Below are positions 1 through 7,645 of a stretch of 50,331 nt of DNA, piece by piece. The notes beneath the pieces were generated by a model. It did not search any database. It was not told where the DNA came from and saw nothing but the letters and a program-made list of their open reading frames with translations. The stretch lies in contig LGYU01000024.1 of assembly GCA_001302245.1 (NCBI GenBank), positions 1 to 50,331 of the forward strand, in the 5' to 3' direction. The DNA comes from Chitinophagaceae bacterium PMP191F. GTDB taxonomy: Bacteria > Bacteroidota > Bacteroidia > Chitinophagales > Chitinophagaceae. Position 1 is the stretch's first letter. Each line of letters begins with the position of its first letter. Both the position numbers and the translations under genes were made by a program.

Positions 1-2009
1 ATAGTGCAGGAACATCCGGTTATCTGTTAACTTCCGCAGGTACTGGCACTGCACCAACGTGGACCAATCCTTCCACACTGATCGGCTCATCAGCATGGTC
101 ACTGGGCGGCAACGGTGTAGCAGCAGTAACGAGTTTCGGCACGATGACGGCTTTTGATCTGCCGTTTATCACGAACAATACGGAAAAGATGCGGATAACC
201 AGCGCCGGCAGGTTGGGCATCGGCAATACAGCACCAACCGAAGTAGTGGATGTAACGGGCAATCTGAAATTTTCCGGTGCCTTAATGCCGGGTAATAGTG
301 CAGGAACATCCGGTTACCTGTTAACTTCCGCAGGTACTGGCACTGCACCAACGTGGACCAATCCTTCCACGCTGATCGGCTCATCAACATGGTCATTAGG
401 CGGTAATAATGTGGCTGCTGTAACCAATATGGGTACTACCAGTGCATTTGCGATCCCTTTTATTACCAGCAATACAGAGCGGATGCGTATTGCAGCCAAT
501 GGGTATGTAGGTATCGGTGTTATCAATCCCTCTAATCCACTGGTAGTAAGAGATACGCTGGAAATCCGCAGGGTGGGCACTGTGTCTGAGCTACTTTTTA
601 CCAACACAATCTCCAGTGGAGATTTTCGTATAGGCGATGACGGTACCAACAACTTCTGGCAAAGCGGTGGTGGCAGAAATCTGCAGATGGGAGCATACTA
701 TGGTATTATTCTTACCGGTGATCGTCAGGCATCTGGTTTTCCTGCGTTTTCTACCGGTACTTCCGGAACTGGTGTATTGATACAATCTCAACGCAATGCT
801 TCTGTTCCATTGGCAATACAGGCTAATTCTGCAGCCCAGAATGCTAGTCTTACAGAGTGGCGTAGTAATAATGGCTCTGCTATCAGCGTTGTAAACAGTG
901 CAGGTCGTCTGGGATTGGGTAACAGTGCTCCTACGGAAGTACTGGATGTAACTGGTAATGTAAAATTTTCCGGCGCATTAATGCCGAATAACAATGCTGG
1001 CACTTCCGGTTACCTGCTAACTTCTGCTGGCACAGGCACAACACCAACATGGACCAATCCCTCTACATTGATCAGTTCATCAGCATGGTCTTTAGGTGGC
1101 AATGGGGTTGCTGCATTAACCAACTTTGGTACTACCAGTGCCTTTGATTTGCCATTTATTACCAGTAATACAGAAAAAATGCGTATTACCAGTGCCGGCA
1201 ATGTTGGTATTGGCACTGCTTCTTTTGACGCGAATAACCCCGAAAGACTGCTGGTGGACCTGGGAACCAGTGCCACTTCTTACAACGTAATAGTAGGCAA
1301 GGGAACTATCAACAGTTTTATGCAACTGAATATTCAGAATCGTTCTTCAGGATCAGTGGCCAGTTCGGACCTGGTAGCAACAGCTGACAATGGTAATGAT
1401 ACAACCAACTTTATTGATATGGGTATTAACTCCAGTGGTTTCAGCAATACTACTTTTCCCGTAGTAAGTGGTGTCAACAACGCGTATCTCTATAGTACCG
1501 GTAATGATTTTGTGATAGGTAATGCCACTGGAGGTAAAAGCCTGCGCTTCTTTACAGGTGGCTATGCCACTACCAGCGAACGCATGCGTATAGATGGAAG
1601 TGGCAATGTAGGTATTGGCACAACTGCTGCGCAGGCCCCGCTGGATGTTAATGTTAACTTTAAGGCAGGCGCAAAAGGTACAGTTGAAAAAAATATTGTC
1701 AGTTTTGCCACTACGCTATCCACTACCGCCATTGCTGCAGGTACAGGTGGAACTATTATTTTAGGAGGTGTTGTTACATATTCTGCTATGGCTACTGATG
1801 TTACAGTAACGATTCCTTCGGCAGCCAATTATCTTACCTCTACACAGGCAACCGTGGCGGTGTCTCCGGCATTTGATCTGCCTTCAGGTGTGTCCATTGC
1901 CTATGCCAGGTTAACATCTTCCTCGCAGGTTAAAATAAGATTTATGAATGCCAGTACTACAGCTCAAAGTATTTCAGGAACACTCTACATTACTATCACT
2001 GAATTTTAA
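1..2009 (+). CDS. Repeat-rich surface/tail-fibre-like protein, 5'-truncated by the window
   Basis: The reading frame is open from base 3, so the N-terminus lies outside the window; the first ATG (144) is internal to a repeat and is not the start. At least 668 residues are visible. The protein is built from repeats with the signatures TSGYLLTSAGTG, PTWTNPSTLI, WSLGG, FDLPFITxNTEKMRIT and GNVGIGT, which are typical of large Bacteroidota secreted proteins and phage tail-fibre-like proteins annotated as 'tail fiber domain-containing'. The last 120 or so residues (from about 1650) are non-repetitive, Thr/Ala/Val-rich, and look like a beta-rich terminal domain ending YITITEF. No T9SS sorting domain is visible in this part. 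The next gene starts 3 bases downstream, suggesting one transcript. Function is unknown; extracellular location is inferred. Confidence 0.8.
   Translation, partial: SAGTSGYLLTSAGTGTAPTWTNPSTLIGSSAWSLGGNGVAAVTSFGTMTAFDLPFITNNTEKMRITSAGRLGIGNTAPTEVVDVTGNLKFSGALMPGNSAGTSGYLLTSAGTGTAPTWTNPSTLIGSSTWSLGGNNVAAVTNMGTTSAFAIPFITSNTERMRIAANGYVGIGVINPSNPLVVRDTLEIRRVGTVSELLFTNTISSGDFRIGDDGTNNFWQSGGGRNLQMGAYYGIILTGDRQASGFPAFSTGTSGTGVLIQSQRNASVPLAIQANSAAQNASLTEWRSNNGSAISVVNSAGRLGLGNSAPTEVLDVTGNVKFSGALMPNNNAGTSGYLLTSAGTGTTPTWTNPSTLISSSAWSLGGNGVAALTNFGTTSAFDLPFITSNTEKMRITSAGNVGIGTASFDANNPERLLVDLGTSATSYNVIVGKGTINSFMQLNIQNRSSGSVASSDLVATADNGNDTTNFIDMGINSSGFSNTTFPVVSGVNNAYLYSTGNDFVIGNATGGKSLRFFTGGYATTSERMRIDGSGNVGIGTTAAQAPLDVNVNFKAGAKGTVEKNIVSFATTLSTTAIAAGTGGTIILGGVVTYSAMATDVTVTIPSAANYLTSTQATVAVSPAFDLPSGVSIAYARLTSSSQVKIRFMNASTTAQSISGTLYITITEF
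3..1219 (+). repeat. Long in-frame direct repeats (three copies of a block of about 215 bp)
   Basis: Near-identical blocks start at 3, 297 and 993, each encoding S/NAGTSGYLLTSAGTG through the MRI...GxxGIG motif. Spacing is 294 bp (98 codons) and 696 bp (232 codons), both multiples of 3. A second repeat, encoding SAGRLGIGNxAPTE then VxDVTGNxKFSGALMP, occurs at about 201-290 and 897-986. Copies 1 and 2 share long identical stretches, which suggests recent duplication or gene conversion within the gene. Confidence 0.85.
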
Positions 2010-2012
2010 TAC

Positions 2013-3614
2013 ATGCTGCATTGTACCAGATATACCATTTTTTTTCTTGTGCTGATATGCTGTACAGGAATTGGTTTCGCGCAGTCTGGGTTTTATGTAC
2101 CTGCAGCAGGAAAAATATTTTTTAACGGAGATACCGCCACTATTTTTTCAAATGTGATCAATATGGGAAAAATGGGCGTAGGACAAAAGGCTGTAGTGAA
2201 CTTTACCGGTAAATTATGGGTCAACGATCCATTGGCGATGATCACTGATGAAAGCAATAATGGCGAAGGCGCAAATGGTATCGGGGGGCTGGTCCGTTTT
2301 CGTGGAGATAGTGTACAACAACTGGATGCAGGATACAATGCAGCTACCCGTACAGGTCCCACGTTTGCAAAACTGGAGTTGCAGAACAAACTGGGCATGC
2401 ACTTGGTGAGCAGCAGCGCAAAAATCAGGCAGCAATTGCATTTACAGAACGGATTGTTTTATCTGCAGAACAACATACTGGTGGTTGGCGACGGCAACCC
2501 TGGTTCTATCACAGGTTATGATTCTTCACGTTATATTATTACTGCTAATACCCCCGCTTCGGGTTTGCTGATACGTGAGAACATTACAGTAGCGGATGGA
2601 ATGGTCAGTTTTCCCATAGGCAGTAAAGCATATTCTTATACCCCGGCAGCCATACGTGCGCTGGCCACCAGTGCAGGCGATGATTATTATGCCAATGTTT
2701 TTGACGGTACCAAAAGAAATGCGGTCAGTGGTGATAACCTTACTGATTCTTCCGCAAATACTACCTGGGAAATTGGCAAACGCTTCCGTCCCGGTCAGGA
2801 TGAAGTAGAGATCTATCTGCAACACAAGGCAGAAACAGAAGGAGCATACTTCAGGGAGAACAGAGTGAACAGCTATATCGCTTTTTATAACAACAATGTA
2901 TGGGATACTGCATCGCCGCCTGTTAATATACCTTCCGGATATCTTACTTCCGGACCGCCTATTGAGAACAGCTATGTGCACAACAGAACCTTTACCAATA
3001 CACTACCGGCTACAGGTTATTTTACCAAACTGGTCAATAAAGCAGGTATTCCTTTGCCCAAAACCAACCTGGTGTTCAATGGCTATCGTGTAAACGCCAA
3101 TACGGTATTTACTTATTGGGCAACCAAGCCTGAAGTGAACATAAAATACTTTGTGGTACAGCGGAGGCTTGACAATGAAACAGATTTCAGCAATCGCGAT
3201 ACCGTACAGTCCAAAGCTCCCAATGGATTCAGCAATGTGTTACTTCGGTATAGTAATGATGATTACAATCCGCACACCAGTTACAGCTACTATCGTTTGA
3301 TGATGGTAGATTACAATGGCAATATTTCCTATTCCAATATTATAGTGGTAGGTGGCGTACACAACAAATTACTGGTGAAGATCTGGCCCAATCCAAGTCC
3401 TACAGGACGTTTCTTTGTTGGTATCAATACACCATTGGTCGTGAAATCAATTGTAGTATGGGATGTTCTGGGTCAGAAACTGATGGAAGAACAGGTGATC
3501 AACCGCAATGTTATTCCGATGTATCTGCCAAGACCAGGTTCATACTTTATAGGCTTCTTTGCAGAAGCCGGTCATGTACTGGAAACGCATAAACTGATCA
3601 TTACAGGTTACTAA
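2013..3614 (+). CDS. T9SS type A sorting domain-containing secreted protein
   Basis: 533 residues. The N-terminus is hydrophobic (FFLVLICCTGIGFAQ), a signal peptide with likely cleavage after AQ. The middle part is beta-rich with no recognised enzyme motif. The last 80 or so residues match the Por-secretion C-terminal sorting domain: a WPNPSPTGRF segment, then a VWDVLGQK motif, PRPGSYFIGF and a final KLIITGY strand. By family knowledge such proteins cross the outer membrane through the type IX system and are released or anchored at the surface. The start ATG is 3 bases after the stop of the repeat protein, so the two are probably co-transcribed and may act together at the surface. The substrate or partner cannot be read from the sequence. 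Confidence 0.85.
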   Translation: MLHCTRYTIFFLVLICCTGIGFAQSGFYVPAAGKIFFNGDTATIFSNVINMGKMGVGQKAVVNFTGKLWVNDPLAMITDESNNGEGANGIGGLVRFRGDSVQQLDAGYNAATRTGPTFAKLELQNKLGMHLVSSSAKIRQQLHLQNGLFYLQNNILVVGDGNPGSITGYDSSRYIITANTPASGLLIRENITVADGMVSFPIGSKAYSYTPAAIRALATSAGDDYYANVFDGTKRNAVSGDNLTDSSANTTWEIGKRFRPGQDEVEIYLQHKAETEGAYFRENRVNSYIAFYNNNVWDTASPPVNIPSGYLTSGPPIENSYVHNRTFTNTLPATGYFTKLVNKAGIPLPKTNLVFNGYRVNANTVFTYWATKPEVNIKYFVVQRRLDNETDFSNRDTVQSKAPNGFSNVLLRYSNDDYNPHTSYSYYRLMMVDYNGNISYSNIIVVGGVHNKLLVKIWPNPSPTGRFFVGINTPLVVKSIVVWDVLGQKLMEEQVINRNVIPMYLPRPGSYFIGFFAEAGHVLETHKLIITGY

Positions 3615-3631
3615 ACTGGTACAATAAATAA

Positions 3632-4141
3632 TTATGCTTTATCTGTTTTTTTAGGTTCCCCCGGTTTTCTTGTCCAGCGTGAAAGTTCGGTGGCATCGAA
3701 CATCAATATCAATACACCATCTTTTATTTTGTAATGATTGGTACGAAGCAGGTTGTCTATAAAAGCCTGTTCATTGTAACCAGCACAGGCCATTTTGGTA
3801 GAGATCATATCCCTGCCAAAGCTGAAACCGGTATTGGTAAGTACAAAAGAACCATTGATACGGTTACAGCCTGTATTACCGGAAAAGCGGTGTTTACTTA
3901 GATCAAAATTCAGCGTAGGAATTCTGCCGGTGGCAGTGTCGGAAGGTAAAACGGCCATCAGGAACCATTCGCCCTTAAGAGATGCCGTATCCTGTATTTC
4001 GGCTGTTACCGCCATGGCGGTAACCGGCGTATCCTGCGGAGTGCTGATGGCAGAATCTTTAACCGTAATGTTATTGCCTGTGGAATTGTTATTACAGGCC
4101 AGGGTGAGACATAAAGCTGCAGCAAAGGTTAAACGTTGCAT
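3632..4141 (-). CDS. META domain-containing lipoprotein
   Basis: 169 residues. The N-terminus MQRLTFAAALCLTLAC is a lipoprotein signal with the lipobox cysteine at residue 16, followed by a Ser/Thr/Asn-rich linker. Residues of about 55-155 fit the META (HslJ-like) domain: LKGEWFLMAV, then LNFDLSKHRFSGNTGCNRINGSF, and a conserved MACAGYNEQAFIDNL segment. In other bacteria META proteins are envelope proteins linked to stress or heat-shock-associated antibiotic resistance; the molecular activity is unknown. It converges with the T9SS gene and lies downstream of the YpfJ-type protease gene on the same strand, but a strong terminator (4228-4259) separates them. Confidence 0.8.
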   Translation of the reverse strand: MQRLTFAAALCLTLACNNNSTGNNITVKDSAISTPQDTPVTAMAVTAEIQDTASLKGEWFLMAVLPSDTATGRIPTLNFDLSKHRFSGNTGCNRINGSFVLTNTGFSFGRDMISTKMACAGYNEQAFIDNLLRTNHYKIKDGVLILMFDATELSRWTRKPGEPKKTDKA

Positions 4142-4227
4142 ATAGAGTGTTTTAGGTTAAACAAACAACAACCTGTCTGCCATCACCATGCAGAAACATG
4201 TTGCCGCCTATAGCAACGGTTACCTGC

Positions 4228-4259
4228 AAAAAAATAATGCCAGCGTTATCGCTGGCATT
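4228..4259 (-). terminator. Rho-independent terminator of the YpfJ-type protease gene
   Basis: A perfect 10-bp stem, AATGCCAGCG with CGCTGGCATT, closes a 4-base loop at 4246-4249. Read on the minus strand it is followed by a T-rich run (ATTTTTTT). It lies 25 bases after the stop codon at 4284. Confidence 0.85.
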
Positions 4260-4283
4260 CAATAGTTATTTATTGTATGAAAA

Positions 4284-5138
4284 TTATTGCAAAGAGGAAT
4301 CTGTAAAGGTATTGCCCTGTTTGATATCGCCGGTTTCAAATCCTTTTTTGAACCAGTATACCCTTTGGGCAGATGTGCCGTGTGTAAAGGATTCCGGTAC
4401 TACGTATCCCTGTGCCTGCTTTTGCAGGCGATCATCACCAATGGCATTGGCCGCATTCAGCGCTTGCGGAATGTCATTGGCTTCCAGTATATTCTTCATC
4501 TTCTGCGCGTGATTTGCCCATACACCTGCGTAAAAATCAGCCTGTAGTTCCAGCATCACAGAATATTTATTGTATTCAGCTTCACTTAGTTGCTGACGCA
4601 ACTTATTCATTTTGGCTGAAGTCCCATTCAGGTATTGGATATGATGACCTACTTCATGCGCAATGACATAAGCCATGGCAAAATCGCCGGGAGCGTTTAG
4701 TTTATCCTGCATGTCTTCGTAAAAAGAAAGGTCAATATATACTTTTTGGTCACCGGGACAGTAAAACGGGCCGGAAGCAGATCCTGCCATACCACAGGCA
4801 GACTGTACCTGGTTGCGGAACAATACCAGTGTGGGGTCCTGGTAGGTTTTACCCTGTTCCTGCAGCAGCTTGGTCCATACATCTTCAGTATCTGCCAGTA
4901 CTACCTTTACAAAACTGGCGCGTTCATCATCCTTTGCCTGCTCCTGTGGACTCATCTGCTGGGCATTGTTCTGCCCGGGAGCCAGTTGTTGAGTCAGCTC
5001 TGCCGGATCGCCGCCCATCAACAGTTTAATAACAATAATGATAACGCCTACGATGCCGCCACCTACGGCCAATCCGCCACCGGAAATACTACGGCGATCT
5101 TCAACATTCGTACTTTCGCGTCTTCCTTTCCATAACAT
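4284..5138 (-). CDS. YpfJ/KPN_02809-type neutral zinc metallopeptidase
   Basis: 284 residues, the usual length of the family. A short cytoplasmic Arg-rich start (MLWKGRRES) is followed by a Gly-rich transmembrane segment at about residues 20-41 (GGGIVGVIIIVIKLLMGG). The rest would be periplasmic. The zinc motif HEVGH is at residues 161-165, followed by HIQYLNG, and the cysteine-containing stretches SACGMAGSASGPFYCPGDQKVYIDLSF and ELQADFYAGVWA are characteristic of the family. The physiological substrate of these proteases is not established. The gene has its own terminator, and a candidate promoter (5229-5236) lies 90 bases upstream. Confidence 0.9.
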   Translation of the reverse strand: MLWKGRRESTNVEDRRSISGGGLAVGGGIVGVIIIVIKLLMGGDPAELTQQLAPGQNNAQQMSPQEQAKDDERASFVKVVLADTEDVWTKLLQEQGKTYQDPTLVLFRNQVQSACGMAGSASGPFYCPGDQKVYIDLSFYEDMQDKLNAPGDFAMAYVIAHEVGHHIQYLNGTSAKMNKLRQQLSEAEYNKYSVMLELQADFYAGVWANHAQKMKNILEANDIPQALNAANAIGDDRLQKQAQGYVVPESFTHGTSAQRVYWFKKGFETGDIKQGNTFTDSSLQ

Positions 5139-5228
5139 AGCTTGAAGTTTTAGGTCAATAGAAAAATATAACTGTGGGTAATTTTACAGGATGATGGTAT
5201 GGTGCAGGCAATTGAAAACTACCCTCTA

Positions 5229-5236
5229 CAAATATA
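5229..5236 (-). promoter_or_regulatory. Candidate -7 element for the zinc peptidase gene
   Basis: TATATTTG on the minus strand matches the Bacteroidota -7 consensus TAnnTTTG. It is about 90 bases upstream of the ATG at 5138. No convincing -33 TTG was seen. Confidence 0.35.
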
Positions 5237-5331
5237 ATTATTTCCGGTATGCAGGAAGATTGCTTTTGTGTTGTGTTCCTGTAATGGATAACGGTCAACA
5301 TGATTTTATGTACTAACTTTCAGTCAGCAAT

Positions 5332-6924
5332 ATGCTGCAGGATAATTTACTACTGATCATTGCGCTGTTAATGGGCGTATCATTACTGTCTGTTTTAAGC
5401 AGAAAGCTCAATATTTCTTACCCTATATTTCTTGTACTGGCAGGATTGGTGATCGGGATCATTCCGGGTATTCCGCATATTTCGCTGAATCCCGATCTGG
5501 TCTTTATCATTTTTCTACCCCCGCTATTATATTCTGCTGCATGGAATACCTCGTGGAATGATTTCTGGTTCTATAAACGCTCTATCGGGTTACTGGCATT
5601 TGGCCTGGTGATCTTTACCGCAGGTGCAGTAGCCGTAGTGGCGCATAAAGTAATTCCCGGCTTTTCATTGTCACTGGGTTTTTTACTGGGAGGTATTATT
5701 TCTCCGCCCGATGCTATTGCTGCAACCAGTGTGTTACAGAACTTAAAAGTATCACGGCGTGCTGTTACTGTACTGGAAGGAGAAAGCCTGGTCAATGATG
5801 CATCGAGCCTTATTGTATTCCGTTTTTCCCTGGCCGCTGTATTGACCGGGCAGTTTAGTTTGTGGAAAGCTGAGGTGAGTTTTTTTGAAGTAGCACTAAT
5901 GGGCATTGTTATCGGGCTGATCATTGGTCATATTATGTACGCAGTGCACCGTTTCTTACCCACCACGCCCAGCATTGATACCGCAATTAATCTCATAACA
6001 CCTTACCTGTTATATGTCACTGCGGAGCATTTTCATTACTCAGGGGTATTATCAGTAGTAACCGGTGGTTTATTTCTTTCATTCCGTTCACATGAAATCT
6101 TCAGTTATGGGTCGCGGCTGCAATCGCAAAGTGTATGGAATACGTTGGTATTCCTGCTGAATGGCGTAGTGTTTATCCTGATAGGATTGCAATTGCCTTT
6201 TATTGTAGAAGGGTTGGGTGATTATTCATTGCGTGATGCGATCCGGTATGCTGTTATCATCAGTGTAGTTACAATAGTGGTGCGGTTGTTATGGATTTAT
6301 CCTGCAGCTTATATTCCCCGGTGGCTAAGCAGTCGCATTCGCAAACAGGAACCAGATCCGGGTTGGAAAGGAGTACTGGTAGTAGGCTGGAGCGGCATGC
6401 GTGGCGTAGTATCGCTGGCGTCTGCATTGTCCATTCCGCTACTGGCCAATGGTGTTGAATTTCCGCATCGCAACCTCATCCTGTTCATTACATTCATAGT
6501 AATACTTTGTACCCTGGTATTGCAGGGATTGAGCCTGCCGTGGATGATCCGTTTGCTGAAACTGGAAGTGCAGGAAAATGGAGAAATGCAGGAACTGAAC
6601 ATACGGTTAAAGCTGGCAGAAGCATCCATTGATTACATGGAAGAAAATTATAGTGAAGAGAGTGCCACTGTAGAACCATTCAGGCGACTGAAAGAACGAT
6701 ATGAGCGTATGGCTGAAAATGCCAACAAGCGTCTTACAAAAACAGAAGAAAAGGAAAGCGACATTGCGGCTTACATCCCGGAATACCGGAGAATGCTGCT
6801 GGAGTTGATAGAAGTACGCAGAACAGAACTGGAAAAAATGCGCCGCAACAGAGAGTATAATGATGAGCTGATCCGGAGTAAAGAGTACGAACTGGATTTG
6901 GAAGAAGCAAGAATGCGGCGGTAA
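5332..6924 (+). CDS. Na+/H+ antiporter, CPA1 (NhaP/YjcE) type
   Basis: 530 residues. About 12 hydrophobic segments fill residues 5-410. Recognisable CPA1 motifs are FLPPLLYSAAW (about 62-72), GGIISPPDAIAA near residue 120, with the acidic Asp in a P-P-D-A setting, then LEGESLVNDASSLIVF, and WSGMRGVVSLASAL near 350. The C-terminal 120 residues are soluble, highly charged and predicted coiled-coil, which is common for cytoplasmic regulatory tails of this family. By family knowledge it exchanges Na+ (or K+) for H+ across the inner membrane for pH and salt homeostasis. A candidate -7 element TAACTTTC (one mismatch) lies at 5314-5321. The alpha/beta hydrolase follows after 32 bases. Confidence 0.9.
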   Translation: MLQDNLLLIIALLMGVSLLSVLSRKLNISYPIFLVLAGLVIGIIPGIPHISLNPDLVFIIFLPPLLYSAAWNTSWNDFWFYKRSIGLLAFGLVIFTAGAVAVVAHKVIPGFSLSLGFLLGGIISPPDAIAATSVLQNLKVSRRAVTVLEGESLVNDASSLIVFRFSLAAVLTGQFSLWKAEVSFFEVALMGIVIGLIIGHIMYAVHRFLPTTPSIDTAINLITPYLLYVTAEHFHYSGVLSVVTGGLFLSFRSHEIFSYGSRLQSQSVWNTLVFLLNGVVFILIGLQLPFIVEGLGDYSLRDAIRYAVIISVVTIVVRLLWIYPAAYIPRWLSSRIRKQEPDPGWKGVLVVGWSGMRGVVSLASALSIPLLANGVEFPHRNLILFITFIVILCTLVLQGLSLPWMIRLLKLEVQENGEMQELNIRLKLAEASIDYMEENYSEESATVEPFRRLKERYERMAENANKRLTKTEEKESDIAAYIPEYRRMLLELIEVRRTELEKMRRNREYNDELIRSKEYELDLEEARMRR

Positions 6925-6956
6925 CAATATGCATACTTAACGATTGCTGATAACTT

Positions 6957-7643
6957 ATGAAACACCTTTTATTGCTGCATGGAGCATTGGGTTCTGCAGA
7001 TGATCTGAATCCGCTTCAGCGTGTACTGGAAGACTCTTTTGTAATTCATCGTTTACATTTTACCGGGCATGGCGGCACCTCTTTACCGCAAACACCTTTT
7101 TCTGTTAGCCTGTTTGCGCAGGATGTGCTGGACTACCTGGAACAGCAACAACTGGAAGTGGTGAATATTTTTGGTTATAGCATGGGAGGCTATGTGGGCA
7201 TGTACCTGGCACGGCACTATGCACACCGTATAATGCGGATAGCTACGCTGGGCACCAAATTTATCTGGACTGAAGCTATTGCAGCGAAAGAAACTGGTAT
7301 GATGGATCCGGAACGGATCAAACAGAAGGTCCCGGCATTTGCACAACAGCTGCAGCAGAAACATGCACCGCAAAACTGGGAAGAAGTAATGAAAAGAACA
7401 GTGATCATGCTTACTGCCATGGGCGCCAGCAATCCTTTACAGCCACAGGATTATGCAGCTATCGGACAGCCGGTTCTTGTACTGTCTGGCGATAGGGATA
7501 AAATGGTACATGCAGAAGAAACCATAGCTGTATACAAACAACTTCCCAATGGCAGCGTGGGCATTTTACCGGCAACACCCCATGCATTGGAGCAGGTAGA
7601 CACTGCGCTGCTGGCAGGCGTACTCAAAAAATTCTTTGGATAA
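6957..7643 (+). CDS. Alpha/beta hydrolase
   Basis: 228 residues. HGALGSADD at 8-16 forms the oxyanion-hole region. The nucleophile elbow GYSMGG puts the catalytic serine at 75. The acid is probably D178 or D180 in LSGDRDKMV, and the histidine is H208 in TPHALEQ, giving a complete Ser-Asp-His triad. The protein is small with a short lid, similar to MhpC/BioH/YbfF-type esterases; the substrate is not evident. There is no signal peptide, so it is probably cytoplasmic. It follows the antiporter by 32 bases on the same strand and may be co-transcribed. It converges with the histidine kinase gene with only 2 bases between the stops. Confidence 0.85.
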   Translation: MKHLLLLHGALGSADDLNPLQRVLEDSFVIHRLHFTGHGGTSLPQTPFSVSLFAQDVLDYLEQQQLEVVNIFGYSMGGYVGMYLARHYAHRIMRIATLGTKFIWTEAIAAKETGMMDPERIKQKVPAFAQQLQQKHAPQNWEEVMKRTVIMLTAMGASNPLQPQDYAAIGQPVLVLSGDRDKMVHAEETIAVYKQLPNGSVGILPATPHALEQVDTALLAGVLKKFFG

Positions 7644-7645
7644 TA

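Noticed and set aside
3-1219. Repeats considered as a CRISPR array or insertion sequence
   Set aside because: Units are long, coding and in frame, with no constant spacers, no cas genes, no transposase and no terminal repeats.
20-1325. Several minus-strand open frames under the repeat protein gene
   Set aside because: They recur with the repeats and are complements of the coding repeats, not independent genes.
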